Shown here one piece after another: positions 1-7,588 of a stretch of 33,843 nucleotides of DNA. Every line of letters starts with the position of its first letter. Within the stretch, counting starts at the first letter, position 1. The position numbers and the translations under genes were made by a program. The DNA comes from Bacillota bacterium (GTDB lineage: Bacteria; Bacillota; Clostridia; Christensenellales; Aristaeellaceae): contig JAKPNM010000052.1 in the NCBI GenBank assembly GCA_029548395.1, forward strand, positions 1 to 33,843, in the 5' to 3' direction. A model generated the notes under the pieces. The model searched no databases. It saw only the letters and a program-made list of their open reading frames with translations, and was not told where the DNA came from.

Positions 1-522
1 TCTTGAACGGATACCGCCGCGCACATAGGGGATGATGCAATAGGCGCAGTAACGGTCGCAGCCTTCCTGAATCTTCATGACCGCGCGCGTGCGTCCCTCC
101 TGGCGCGTGATGCTCAGTTCCTCATACGGCACGCGCAGCACATCCTCGACAGCAGTGATCCGGCTGTTCTCCCGGATGGCCTGTTCCAGCAGCTGTACGA
201 CCTGCTCACGGTGCTGGTTGCCCAGAATCAGGCGGACGCCCAGATCTTTGAGTTTTTCCGCGTCCTTTTGCGCCAGACAGCCTGCGGCGACAAGGTGGCT
301 GTCAGGCTGCTCGCGGCGCACCCGGTGCAGCATCTGCCGGCTTTTTTGCTCACCCGCCGCGGTCACCACACAGGTCACTACCACGTTGACATCTGCCTGC
401 TCCCCAAAGGGGCGGATTTGGTACCCGGCGCGCTCGAAAATTTCCATCATCGCCTGCGCGTCGTACTGGTTCACCTTGCACCCCAGGGTATAAAACGCAA
501 CGGTCTTGTCAGGCTTAATCAA
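1..522 (-). CDS. mtaB: MtaB-type tRNA methylthiotransferase, N-terminal part (cut by window edge)
   Basis: Radical-SAM enzyme of the MiaB/MtaB family; MtaB methylthiolates t6A37 in tRNAs. The 174 visible codons hold the UPF0004 domain with three iron-sulfur cysteines (TLGCKVNQYD near residue 14, VVVTCVVT near 50, AAGCLAQ near 82) and then the radical-SAM motif GCDRYCAYCIIPYVRG just before the edge. The GCKVNQ signature favours MtaB over MiaB. The only usable start in frame is TTG at 522: an in-frame TGA lies upstream, and an AGGAAGAGG ribosome site sits directly before it. It begins 16 bases after the rsmE stop, so it is the third gene of a prmA-rsmE-mtaB operon. The C-terminal catalytic part and TRAM domain lie outside the window. 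Confidence 0.92.
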   Translation of the reverse strand, partial: MIKPDKTVAFYTLGCKVNQYDAQAMMEIFERAGYQIRPFGEQADVNVVVTCVVTAAGEQKSRQMLHRVRREQPDSHLVAAGCLAQKDAEKLKDLGVRLILGNQHREQVVQLLEQAIRENSRITAVEDVLRVPYEELSITRQEGRTRAVMKIQEGCDRYCAYCIIPYVRGGIRSR

Positions 523-538
523 GTCCTCTTCCTTCTGT

Positions 539-1237
539 CTAAAAGTCCCGGTTCAGCGCGAACGTCATTGCAATGGCGGCGATTCCGGCGGTCTCGGTGC
601 GCAAAATGCGCGGGCCCAGGGTAACAGGCTGTGCGCCCATCTCCGCGACCTCCCCGGCGGTCAAACCGCCCTCCGGCCCGATGACAAGGGCAAGATCCGC
701 TTGCCCTTTCAGGGCGGAAGCCAGTGTTTGCTGCCGCTCGTTCTCATACAGCACCAAAGCCAGCGCGTGCTTCTGAAGCCTTGCGGATAATTCCATCGCG
801 GTGATGGGCGCGAGAACCGGCGGGATGATGGTGCGCTCCGACTGCATGGCCGCTTCACGCGCGATTTTATTCAGCCTTTCCAGACGCTTGCCTGCCTGGT
901 CGGGACGGGCTACGCAGCGGGCGAACAGTACCGGTACAATGGCGGCTACGCCCAGTTCTGTCGTCTGGCGTACGATCTGGTCCAGCTTGTCGCCCTTGGG
1001 CCAGCCTTGGTATAGGGTGATGCGGGTGCGCGCATCATTGGAAGCAAACTCATTTAGGATGCGCGCCCTTGCCTGCTGATCGTCCACCTCCAGCCGGGCG
1101 TTGAAATGCAAGCCCTGCGCGCTCACGCGGATGGTATCCCCCGGGCGCAGCCGAAGCACCCGCAGGGCATGGTGGCTGTCTTCCTGTGACAAGCTGATCA
1201 AATCCGGTGCGATGCGCTCGCCAAAAAATTTAGGCAT
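539..1237 (-). CDS. rsmE: 16S rRNA m3U1498 methyltransferase RsmE
   Basis: SPOUT-class methyltransferase that methylates N3 of U1498 in 16S rRNA in the assembled 30S subunit. The 232 residues match the usual family length. An N-terminal PUA-like part (about 1-70, including HHALRVLRLRPGD) precedes the SPOUT domain. The knot motifs are LVIGPEGGLT (GPEGG at 187-191) and LGPRILRTETAGIAA (from 207), which bind S-adenosylmethionine. The start overlaps the prmA stop by 8 bases, indicating translational coupling. The identification is secure from the two SPOUT motifs and from the typical prmA-rsmE-mtaB order. Confidence 0.95.
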   Translation of the reverse strand: MPKFFGERIAPDLISLSQEDSHHALRVLRLRPGDTIRVSAQGLHFNARLEVDDQQARARILNEFASNDARTRITLYQGWPKGDKLDQIVRQTTELGVAAIVPVLFARCVARPDQAGKRLERLNKIAREAAMQSERTIIPPVLAPITAMELSARLQKHALALVLYENERQQTLASALKGQADLALVIGPEGGLTAGEVAEMGAQPVTLGPRILRTETAGIAAIAMTFALNRDF

Positions 1238-2162
1238 GGGCGCTCCGAAACAGCAGCGCTACCCATTCACCCTCCGACAGGCGATCCGTCAGCACGAAGC
1301 CTGCCTGTGAAAAGGCAGTCAGAACATCCTCCTCACGGTCTTTGATGATGCCCGAAGCCAGGAAACAGCCGCTGTCGGACAGCAGGGAGCGTATAGAGGC
1401 CGACAGACTGATCATCACATCAGCCAGAATGTTGGCGCAGATGAAGTCAAAAGGACCTGACAGGCCTTGCGCCAAATCGCCTTGTGCAACGGTGATGATG
1501 TGCTCCAGACCGTTGCGGGCGATGTTTTGCCCGGCAGATGTAACGGCAACCGGATCGATGTCCACCGCAGTGACAGACGGACATCCCAATTTGGCCAGCG
1601 CGATGGCCAGAATGCCCGAACCTGTGCCAATGTCCAGCGCCGGGCCTTCTTTGTAGTGTTTCTCGATCATTTGCATGCACAGCCGGGTGGTTTCGTGTGC
1701 GCCGGTGCCAAAGGCCATGCCCGGATCCATGGCAATGACCAGGTCGCCGGGCTGCTGCTCATAGTGTTCCCAAACCGGGCGGATGACCAGGCGCCGTCCC
1801 ACCCGCAGGGGCTTATAATACCGCTTCCAGTTTTCTGCCCAGTCTTCCTCCTGCACGCTGGCGGTGGAAAAGAGCAGCTGGCCGGCATCAAAATCTGCCA
1901 TCTGACCGAGGCGCGCCACTGCCTGCCGGGCGCTTTGCACTTCTTCATCCGAGGCAAACCAGGCTTTGACAGTCACCAGTTCAGGCAGGTTTTCGAACAG
2001 GTCCTCGCCATACAGCTCGCCAAAGCCGCTGCCATCATCCGCGACAGGCACGTCCTGCCGGTCCAGGATCTGGGTGCCTTTGGCGCCTGCATCCATCAAA
2101 AGCGCGCTCAGCGCGTCTGCTGCGCCGCTGACCGTCGTTACACTGACCTGTATCCAATCCAT
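1230..2162 (-). CDS. prmA: Ribosomal protein L11 methyltransferase PrmA
   Basis: Class I SAM-dependent methyltransferase that methylates ribosomal protein L11. The N-terminal substrate-recognition part starts MDWIQVSVTT. WAENWKRYYKP lies near residue 110 and GMAFGTGAHETT near 150. The SAM-binding loop LDIGTGSGILAIA lies near 175, and the NILADV motif near 240. The ATG at 2162 is chosen because GGAGG lies 6-8 bases upstream and because the predicted -10 box (2191-2196) would lie inside any longer reading. The product is 310 residues, normal for the family. It heads the operon continuing into rsmE and mtaB, behind its own promoter and separated from liv by a terminator. Confidence 0.95.
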   Translation of the reverse strand: MDWIQVSVTTVSGAADALSALLMDAGAKGTQILDRQDVPVADDGSGFGELYGEDLFENLPELVTVKAWFASDEEVQSARQAVARLGQMADFDAGQLLFSTASVQEEDWAENWKRYYKPLRVGRRLVIRPVWEHYEQQPGDLVIAMDPGMAFGTGAHETTRLCMQMIEKHYKEGPALDIGTGSGILAIALAKLGCPSVTAVDIDPVAVTSAGQNIARNGLEHIITVAQGDLAQGLSGPFDFICANILADVMISLSASIRSLLSDSGCFLASGIIKDREEDVLTAFSQAGFVLTDRLSEGEWVALLFRSAHA

Positions 2163-2190
2163 TTCTGGCCTCCTTTGCGAGTGTGAGGCA

Positions 2191-2219
2191 ATTATAGCGC
2201 GGTCCCGGAAAAGACGCAA
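2191..2219 (-). promoter_or_regulatory. Sigma-A-like promoter of prmA-rsmE-mtaB
   Basis: On the minus strand, TTGCGT (2214-2219) and TATAAT (2191-2196) are separated by 17 bases. The expected RNA start near 2184 leaves a short leader of about 22 bases carrying the GGAGG site of prmA. It lies between the livF terminator and prmA, where a promoter is expected. Confidence 0.65.
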
Positions 2220-2233
2220 TTTGGGACAAATGC

Positions 2234-2253
2234 AAAAGCCCGCTCTCGCGGGC
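2234..2253 (-). terminator. Terminator of the liv operon
   Basis: On the minus strand, a GCCCGC stem, GAGA loop and GCGGGC stem are followed by TTTTG. It lies about 20 bases after the livF stop and just upstream of the prmA promoter, so it separates the two operons. Confidence 0.75.
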
Positions 2254-2273
2254 AGGGGGCAAGCGTTTGACAA

Positions 2274-3035
2274 TCAGCTTTCCTTGGGAAGAGGCATTGC
2301 GCCGGCGGGCACCTTCCGCTTGCGTGCCTGGCCCAGATAGGCGTCGCGCACCTTTTGGTTGTTCAGCAGGTCCTGGCCGGCTCCCTCAATGGTAATGCTG
2401 CCGGACTCCAGCACGTAGCCATAGTCCGCGGCCCGCAGGGCGGCATTGGCGTTTTGCTCAATCAGCAGGATGGTGATGCCCTCATCGCGCAGGCGATGGA
2501 TGATGGAGAAGATCTCGCGCACCACCAGGGGTGCCAGGCCCAGTGAAGGCTCGTCCATCATGATCAGGCGCGGCCGGGCCATCAGCGCGCGGCCGACAGC
2601 CAGCATCTGCTGTTCGCCGCCGGACAGGGTGCCTGCCAGCTGCCAGTGCCGTTCCCTGAGTATGGGGAAACGCTCATAGACGTATTCCGTAGCTGCTGTG
2701 ATCTCTGCCTGGTCGCGGCGCAGGTAGGCGCCGATTTTAAGGTTTTCAAGCACACTCAGGTTGGGGAAGACACGGCGGCCTTCAGGCACCATCACGATCC
2801 CTTCCTTGACGATGCTGGAGGTATCCAGGGAGGTGATCTCCCGCCCGTCAAAGTTGATGCTGCCGGTTCTGACAGGCACCAGGCCGCTGATGGCGCGCAA
2901 TGTGGTGGATTTTCCAGCGCCGTTGGCGCCGATCAGGGTGACAATCTGGCCCCTATCCACCTTAAATGTGATGCCCTTGAGCGCCTCGATGCCGCCATAG
3001 GAAACCTGCAGGTCGCGGACGTTCAGCAGGCTCAT
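2274..3035 (-). CDS. livF: Branched-chain amino-acid ABC transporter ATPase LivF
   Basis: Cytoplasmic ATPase subunit of a Liv-type (HAAT family) importer. Walker A GANGAGKST is at residues 36-44, the family QGRR-like segment VPEGRRVFPNLSVLENL at about 84-99, the ABC signature LSGGEQQ at 138-143, Walker B RLIMMDEPSLGLAP at 156-169, and the switch region LLIEQN at about 190. Length (253) is slightly above the usual 235 because of a basic, proline-containing C-terminal tail (KRKVPAGAMPLPKES). The start overlaps the livG stop by four bases (ATGA). The VPEGRRVF segment and the missing LivG insertion make this LivF rather than LivG. Confidence 0.94.
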   Translation of the reverse strand: MSLLNVRDLQVSYGGIEALKGITFKVDRGQIVTLIGANGAGKSTTLRAISGLVPVRTGSINFDGREITSLDTSSIVKEGIVMVPEGRRVFPNLSVLENLKIGAYLRRDQAEITAATEYVYERFPILRERHWQLAGTLSGGEQQMLAVGRALMARPRLIMMDEPSLGLAPLVVREIFSIIHRLRDEGITILLIEQNANAALRAADYGYVLESGSITIEGAGQDLLNNQKVRDAYLGQARKRKVPAGAMPLPKES

Positions 3036-3871
3036 TCCTCATCCACCCCCAAATATGCGGTGATTACATCCGGGTTGTCCTGGATCTGTTCCGGGATACC
3101 GTGCGCAATCTGCCGGCCAAAATCAATCACATAGATGCGGTCAGAAATATCCATGACCAAATCCATATGGTGCTCGATCAGAAAGACGGTCAGGCCGAAG
3201 CGTGAACGAATATCCACAATGAAACGACCCAGCGCATCGGTCTCCTGCGGATTCATCCCCGCAGCCGGCTCGTCCAGCAGCAACAGGCGGGGGCGAGTAG
3301 CCAGCGCGCGCGCAATTTCGAGGCGGCGCTGCTTGCCATAGGGCAGGGACACTGCCAGCTCGTCCTTTTCATCCTGGAGCCCCACTGCTTCCAGCATGGA
3401 CATCGCGTGCTCGCGAAAGCTGCGCTCTTCCTGGCGGTTCAGGCGCATGGTGGCGGTAAACAGGTTGCTGGTACGGTGCAGGTGGGTGGCGATGAGCACG
3501 TTTTCAAACACAGTCTGTGTTTTGAACAGCCGGATGTTCTGGAAGGTGCGCGCCAGGCCCATCTTGGTGATGCGGTCCGGCGTGTTCACGACAACCTGTG
3601 TTGGAAAATCCTTGTGGCTGCCGGCATACAGCGTTTTCATTTTGCCCTGTGGGCGGTTTGAAACGATCAGCTCGCCGCGGTAGAAGACCTGGCCGCTGGT
3701 GGGGGTGTATACGCCGGTGATGCAGTTGAAGGCAGTTGTCTTGCCTGCGCCGTTAGGGCCTATAAGGGCCACAATTTCATCCTGGTCAATGTGCATGGAC
3801 AGATTGTCCACTGCCACCACGCCGCCGAACTGCATGGTGACATGGGACAGTTCCAGCATGGCGTCAGCCAT
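3032..3871 (-). CDS. livG: Branched-chain amino-acid ABC transporter ATPase LivG
   Basis: Second ATPase of the Liv importer. Walker A GPNGAGKTT is at residues 38-46, the LivG-typical GLARTFQNIRLF near 105-116, the signature region LPYGKQRRLEIARAL near 176-190, and Walker B LLLLDEPAAGMNP at 196-208. The ATG at 3871 has a GGGAGG site 8 bases upstream; a GTG at 3880 is possible but worse placed. The start overlaps the livM stop by 8 bases. An odd feature is a segment of about 25 residues between Walker A and the Q-loop (around 72-97, NRPQGKMKTLYAGSHKDF) that shorter LivG proteins lack. The ATPase core is intact. Confidence 0.94.
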   Translation of the reverse strand: MADAMLELSHVTMQFGGVVAVDNLSMHIDQDEIVALIGPNGAGKTTAFNCITGVYTPTSGQVFYRGELIVSNRPQGKMKTLYAGSHKDFPTQVVVNTPDRITKMGLARTFQNIRLFKTQTVFENVLIATHLHRTSNLFTATMRLNRQEERSFREHAMSMLEAVGLQDEKDELAVSLPYGKQRRLEIARALATRPRLLLLDEPAAGMNPQETDALGRFIVDIRSRFGLTVFLIEHHMDLVMDISDRIYVIDFGRQIAHGIPEQIQDNPDVITAYLGVDEE

Positions 3872-5300
3872 CCTGCGCACCTCCCTTCCTTCGGTGCGAC
3901 AGCCTGCGCCTGAAGCGGCCCAGGCTCAGCTCCCTGTCGCCCATGATGCCTTTTCTGTAAAACAAAACGACCGCCATGATGACCACAGAGAATACCACCA
4001 TGCGAAATCCTGAGCGCAGCAGGGGCACGCGGAAGCTGCCCAGCATGGTTTCGTTGTCCAGAAAGCGTAGCCACCACTCGCTGGCGGCTACAAACAGGAA
4101 GCTGGCGATGACTGAGCCTGAGATTGAGCCCATGCCGCCAATCACCACGATGAGCAGAATCTCATAGGTCATGGCGCTGGTAAATGCAGCTGCCTGCACG
4201 GTGGTCTGGTACATGGCCAGCAAGGCGCCGCCCACGCCGGCAAAAAAGCTGCTGATGACAAAAGCCATCTGCTTGTGCGCATACAGGTTGATCCCCATGG
4301 CTTCCGCCGCCACCTCGTCATCCCGGATGGCCTTGAATGAGCGCCCATAGGTGGAGTGAATCAGCAGGGCGATCAACGCGATGCACACGCCTGCTACGGC
4401 AAAGGGAAACAGCGCCGTATCAAACACCGTGAACTTGCGCAGCAGGTTGGAGCCATTGGTCAGCGGCCCCAGGCCGTCATACTGGAAGATGGCGCGGATA
4501 ATCTCGGCAAAGCCCAGGGTGGCGATGGCCAGGTAGTCGCTTTTGAGACGCAGGACCGGCCACCCGATCAGGAAGGCAAACAGGGCGGCCGCCAGCCCGG
4601 CCAGCGCGATGGATACCAGGGCGGGCAGTTGAAATTGGATAATGCCGCCCGCATAGTATTGGTATACCTGCGCGCGGCTTTGGGTTTCAATGCTGAAAAT
4701 GGCATAGGTGTAGGCGCCAATGAGCATAAAGCCTGCCTGCCCCAGGGAAAACAGCCCGGTGAAGCCGTTGAGCAGGTTCATGCTGACGGCGAGCAAGGCA
4801 TAGATGGCGCCTTTTTTGAGCACTGTCATCAGCATGGAGTTTGCGCCAGCGATGTTTTCCACAATATAGACGCCCACATACAACACGGTGATCAGAATGG
4901 CCGGCAGCACCAGCTTGCGGACCCTGCCGCTTCGGTCAAGCGCGTGGGCGATCAGGCCTGCGGCGGCCACTACAAGGAAGAGGGCCAGGGCCAGCATGGA
5001 CGGCCCGTTTCTGAAGAAGAACAGGTCGTAGCCCACCCTGCCACTCAGCGTCAGCTGAGCAGAAAACCCGTTGATATAGCGATCCAGGCTGCGCTGCGCC
5101 CGCTCCGGGTTGTTCTCAGCCAGCGCGGTGGTCACGCGGTCCTTGGCCTTTTGCATTGCCGCGTCCTGCGCTGCCAGATTCTCCGGATCCATCCGCTCAA
5201 GCAGGGTCGGCAAGGTGCCGCGCGTTGTGAGCGCGGAGGCTGTGATGACCAGGGCGAGGATGACCAGAAGGGCGGCCAGGATGATCTTGAACACTTTCAT
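3864..5300 (-). CDS. livM: Branched-chain amino-acid ABC transporter permease LivM with long N-terminal extension
   Basis: Inner-membrane permease of the Liv importer. From about residue 130 onward it is a normal LivM: repeated hydrophobic helices, NLLNGFTGLFSLGQAGFMLIGAY near 180-202, and the EAA-like loop IRDDEVAAEAMGINLYAHK near 330-348. The C-terminus is basic (RFRRRLSHRRK). In front are a membrane segment (about 5-24), a helical, charged stretch of about 70 residues with DPENLAAQDAAMQKAKDR, and another membrane helix (about 100-118). The total of 478 residues exceeds typical LivM. Start ATG 5300 has GGAGG 7 bases upstream. The livH stop lies 12 bases before it. Confidence 0.93.
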   Translation of the reverse strand: MKVFKIILAALLVILALVITASALTTRGTLPTLLERMDPENLAAQDAAMQKAKDRVTTALAENNPERAQRSLDRYINGFSAQLTLSGRVGYDLFFFRNGPSMLALALFLVVAAAGLIAHALDRSGRVRKLVLPAILITVLYVGVYIVENIAGANSMLMTVLKKGAIYALLAVSMNLLNGFTGLFSLGQAGFMLIGAYTYAIFSIETQSRAQVYQYYAGGIIQFQLPALVSIALAGLAAALFAFLIGWPVLRLKSDYLAIATLGFAEIIRAIFQYDGLGPLTNGSNLLRKFTVFDTALFPFAVAGVCIALIALLIHSTYGRSFKAIRDDEVAAEAMGINLYAHKQMAFVISSFFAGVGGALLAMYQTTVQAAAFTSAMTYEILLIVVIGGMGSISGSVIASFLFVAASEWWLRFLDNETMLGSFRVPLLRSGFRMVVFSVVIMAVVLFYRKGIMGDRELSLGRFRRRLSHRRKGGAQDG

Positions 5301-5312
5301 TTGTTGGCCTCC

Positions 5313-6200
5313 CTATACTTTTTCATGGACAGCCTCACCGAACAGACCGGTGGGCTTGAAGATCAGGATAACGATCAGCAAGGCAAAGGTAAAGGCGTCC
5401 GAAAACGCTGTCCAGCCCAGGGCCTTGATGATGTTTTCAGCAATGCCGATGATGAAGGCGCCGATGACCGCGCCGGGGATGGATCCGATGCCCCCAAACA
5501 CCGCGGCCACGAAGGCCTTCAGCCCGGGCATTGCGCCGGCAGTGGGCGTGACAGCTGTGTAGTTGCTGAAATACAGCATGGAGCCTACCGCTGCCAGAAA
5601 CGAGCCGATCGCAAAGGTGACCGAGATGACCCCGTTGATTTTGATGCCCATGAGCCTGGAGGTTTCAAAATCCCTGCTCACCGCGCGCATCGCCATGCCG
5701 ATCTTGGTATGCTTGATCAACTGCACCAGCAGTACCACCAACACCAGCGTGAGCACCGGGGTGACCAGGGTGACCATTTTGGTGGTCGCGGTATAAATGC
5801 TGATGGTGCTGGAAATCCACGGGATGGTGGGATATTGCTGGGCCAGGCCGCCGGTCACGTACCACATCAGGTTTTGCAGCAGATAGCTGACTCCGATGGC
5901 CGAAATCATGATGGACATGCGCGGCGCGTCGCGCAGGGGCTTGTACGCCACACGCTCCACCGCAAGGCCCAGGGCCACCGTAAACACGATGGTCAGCGGA
6001 AGGGAGATGTACAGCGGCATGGTCGCGTTCATATACACCATGCAATAGGCGGCTACGGTAAAGATGTCGCCGTGCGCGAAGTTGATCAGCCGCAGGATGC
6101 CATAGACCATCGTGTAGCCAATGGCGATCAGGGCATACTGTCCGCCCACGGAGATGCCGGCCAAGAGGTAGGGTAGGTTGGCGCTGATGAATTCAGTCAT
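5313..6200 (-). CDS. livH: Branched-chain amino-acid ABC transporter permease LivH
   Basis: Inner-membrane permease partner of LivM. The 295 residues are mainly hydrophobic helices, with family motifs IGYTMVYGILRLINFAHGD near 27-45, ERVAYKPLRDAPRMS near 80-95 and the coupling loop SRDFETSRLMGIKIN near 175-189, followed by GGIGSIPGAVIGAFIIG. The start ATG at 6200 has an AAAGGA site 6 bases upstream. That site lies directly after the U-run of the terminator between livK and livH, so expression depends on readthrough or on an unseen promoter. Confidence 0.94.
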   Translation of the reverse strand: MTEFISANLPYLLAGISVGGQYALIAIGYTMVYGILRLINFAHGDIFTVAAYCMVYMNATMPLYISLPLTIVFTVALGLAVERVAYKPLRDAPRMSIMISAIGVSYLLQNLMWYVTGGLAQQYPTIPWISSTISIYTATTKMVTLVTPVLTLVLVVLLVQLIKHTKIGMAMRAVSRDFETSRLMGIKINGVISVTFAIGSFLAAVGSMLYFSNYTAVTPTAGAMPGLKAFVAAVFGGIGSIPGAVIGAFIIGIAENIIKALGWTAFSDAFTFALLIVILIFKPTGLFGEAVHEKV

Positions 6201-6213
6201 AATGTGTCCTTTG

Positions 6214-6240
6214 AAAAAGGGGGCCGACTGCTCGGCCCCC
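6214..6240 (-). terminator. Terminator inside the liv operon, between livK and livH
   Basis: On the minus strand a 9-bp perfect stem GGGGGCCGA / TCGGCCCCC with a four-base loop is followed by TTTTT. It lies 34 bases after the livK stop and 13 bases before the livH start. It would end many transcripts after livK and let fewer reach the membrane and ATPase genes. Confidence 0.8.
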
Positions 6241-6274
6241 AGCCAGGTCAGAACGGGGGGATGCTGCCTGCCTC

Positions 6275-7450
6275 TTACTCGGCAACGCTCTGCACCTTGA
6301 CAAACTGCCAGGCGCCCAGCTCGTTGTCACTCTTGATGATGAAGGCCTGGTTGCGCACGGCATCGCCGTTCTCGCCAAAGACGATCTTGCCGGTGACGCC
6401 ATCAAAGGTCACATCAGCCATGATGTCCGCGATATCATCGCGCTCACCCGAGTCTGCCAGCTTCAGGGCTTCCAACGCTACCATGTAGGCATCGTAGCCC
6501 AGGGCGGACACCGCGGCCACGATGTCTGTGCCGCCGTTGTTGGCCAGTTTCTCCGGGTTTTGATTCAGCCAGGCTTTGAAACCCGTGACAAACTCCGCTG
6601 CTAGGGAGGAGGTATCGCCCTCATCAAAGAAGGTGGACACGCTGACCGCAAGGTCGGTGCCCTTGGCGGCTTCCAGGATAACCGGGGAATCCCAGGTATC
6701 GCCGGCCAGGATGGGCAGTTTGATGCCATTGGCAGCGGCCTGGGTGATGATCTGCGCCGCGAACTCGGTAGAGGTGGGCGCGAAGATGACCTGGGCGCCC
6801 TCGTTGACGGCCTTGGTCAGGTAGGCGGTAAAGTCGCTGGTACCCAGCGGGAAGGTTTCACCGGTGACCTCGCCTCCGCGGGCCTTGAAAGCCTCGGTGA
6901 AATAGTGCGCCAGGCCGACATCATAGTCATTGCCCAGCTGGGCCAGGGTATAGGCCTTTTTGGCGCTGAACTCGTCAATGGCGAAGTTGGCCAGCACCGT
7001 GCCCTGGAAGGGATCCAGGTAGCAAATGCGGTAGTACAGGGGATTGCCGGCGGTCACCTGCGGGTTGGTGCAGGAAACGCCAATGGCAACCACGCCCGCA
7101 GCGTCAAAGGTGGGCGCGGCAGCGATGGAAACGCCGGACCCGTAGGAGCCAAGCACGATGGACGCTCCGGCTGAAACCAGCTGCGTTGCTGCGGAGACCG
7201 CTTTGTCATTGGAGGACTGGTTGTCAACCTCCACCAGTTTGACGGTATAGATGCCATCGGACAGTTTTACCGTGGGCGCGACAGCGTTGGCGTAATAGAT
7301 GCCCAGGGTTTCCTGCTTGCCGCCGGCGCCGTTAATTCCGGAAGCAGGCTCGTAAATGCCAATGACAATCTCTCCGGCGACGCCCTCGCCCAGGGCCACT
7401 ACAGGAAGGAACAGCATCAGGGACAAGACCAGTGCGATCAGTTTCTTCAT
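6275..7450 (-). CDS. livK: Branched-chain amino-acid ABC transporter binding protein LivK-like
   Basis: Extracytoplasmic solute-binding protein (periplasmic-binding type I fold, Leu/Ile/Val family) of the liv operon. The ATG at 7450 has AAAGGAGG 8 bases upstream and opens with the signal peptide MKKLIALVLSLMLFLPVVALG. No cysteine follows the hydrophobic core, so a type I signal-peptidase site (ALG-EG) is more likely than a lipoprotein. The body has VIGIYEPASG, VSAGASIVLGSYGSG and GVSCTNPQVT (effector-binding serine/threonine region), and FAPTSTEFAAQIITQA. The product is 391 residues. Substrate preference within the branched-chain/amide group cannot be read from sequence. It is the first gene after the operon promoter. 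Confidence 0.92.
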   Translation of the reverse strand: MKKLIALVLSLMLFLPVVALGEGVAGEIVIGIYEPASGINGAGGKQETLGIYYANAVAPTVKLSDGIYTVKLVEVDNQSSNDKAVSAATQLVSAGASIVLGSYGSGVSIAAAPTFDAAGVVAIGVSCTNPQVTAGNPLYYRICYLDPFQGTVLANFAIDEFSAKKAYTLAQLGNDYDVGLAHYFTEAFKARGGEVTGETFPLGTSDFTAYLTKAVNEGAQVIFAPTSTEFAAQIITQAAANGIKLPILAGDTWDSPVILEAAKGTDLAVSVSTFFDEGDTSSLAAEFVTGFKAWLNQNPEKLANNGGTDIVAAVSALGYDAYMVALEALKLADSGERDDIADIMADVTFDGVTGKIVFGENGDAVRNQAFIIKSDNELGAWQFVKVQSVAE

Positions 7451-7509
7451 TGGGTGAACCTCCTTTTGATTTTGTCCATTGTAAGCGTCAGTCATGTATT
7501 TGTATACGG

Positions 7510-7538
7510 ATTATACAACTGTCTGCATTAAAATGCAA
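7510..7538 (-). promoter_or_regulatory. Promoter of the liv operon
   Basis: On the minus strand TTGCAT (7533-7538) and TATAAT (7510-7515) are separated by 17 bases. The RNA would start near 7503 and carry a leader of about 50 bases with the AAAGGAGG site of livK. Confidence 0.65.
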
Positions 7539-7540
7539 AC

Positions 7541-7561
7541 AAAAACCAAAGACGGGTCTCT
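7541..7561 (-). terminator. Weak terminator after the gltS-like gene
   Basis: On the minus strand a short stem AGAGAC / GTCTTT (one G-U pair) with a minimal loop is followed by TTGGTTTTTG. It is 28 bases beyond the symporter stop and immediately upstream of the liv -35 box. The stem is short, so termination may be partial. Confidence 0.35.
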
Positions 7562-7588
7562 CTGACATCATTGAGCACGGCAGCAGTA

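Noticed and set aside
4356-6176. A 606-codon open frame on the plus strand, opposite livM and livH
   Set aside because: Its product is rich in Gln, His, Asp and Gly without any domain, and it lies fully antisense to clear membrane permease genes. It is a frame shadow of GC-biased codon use.
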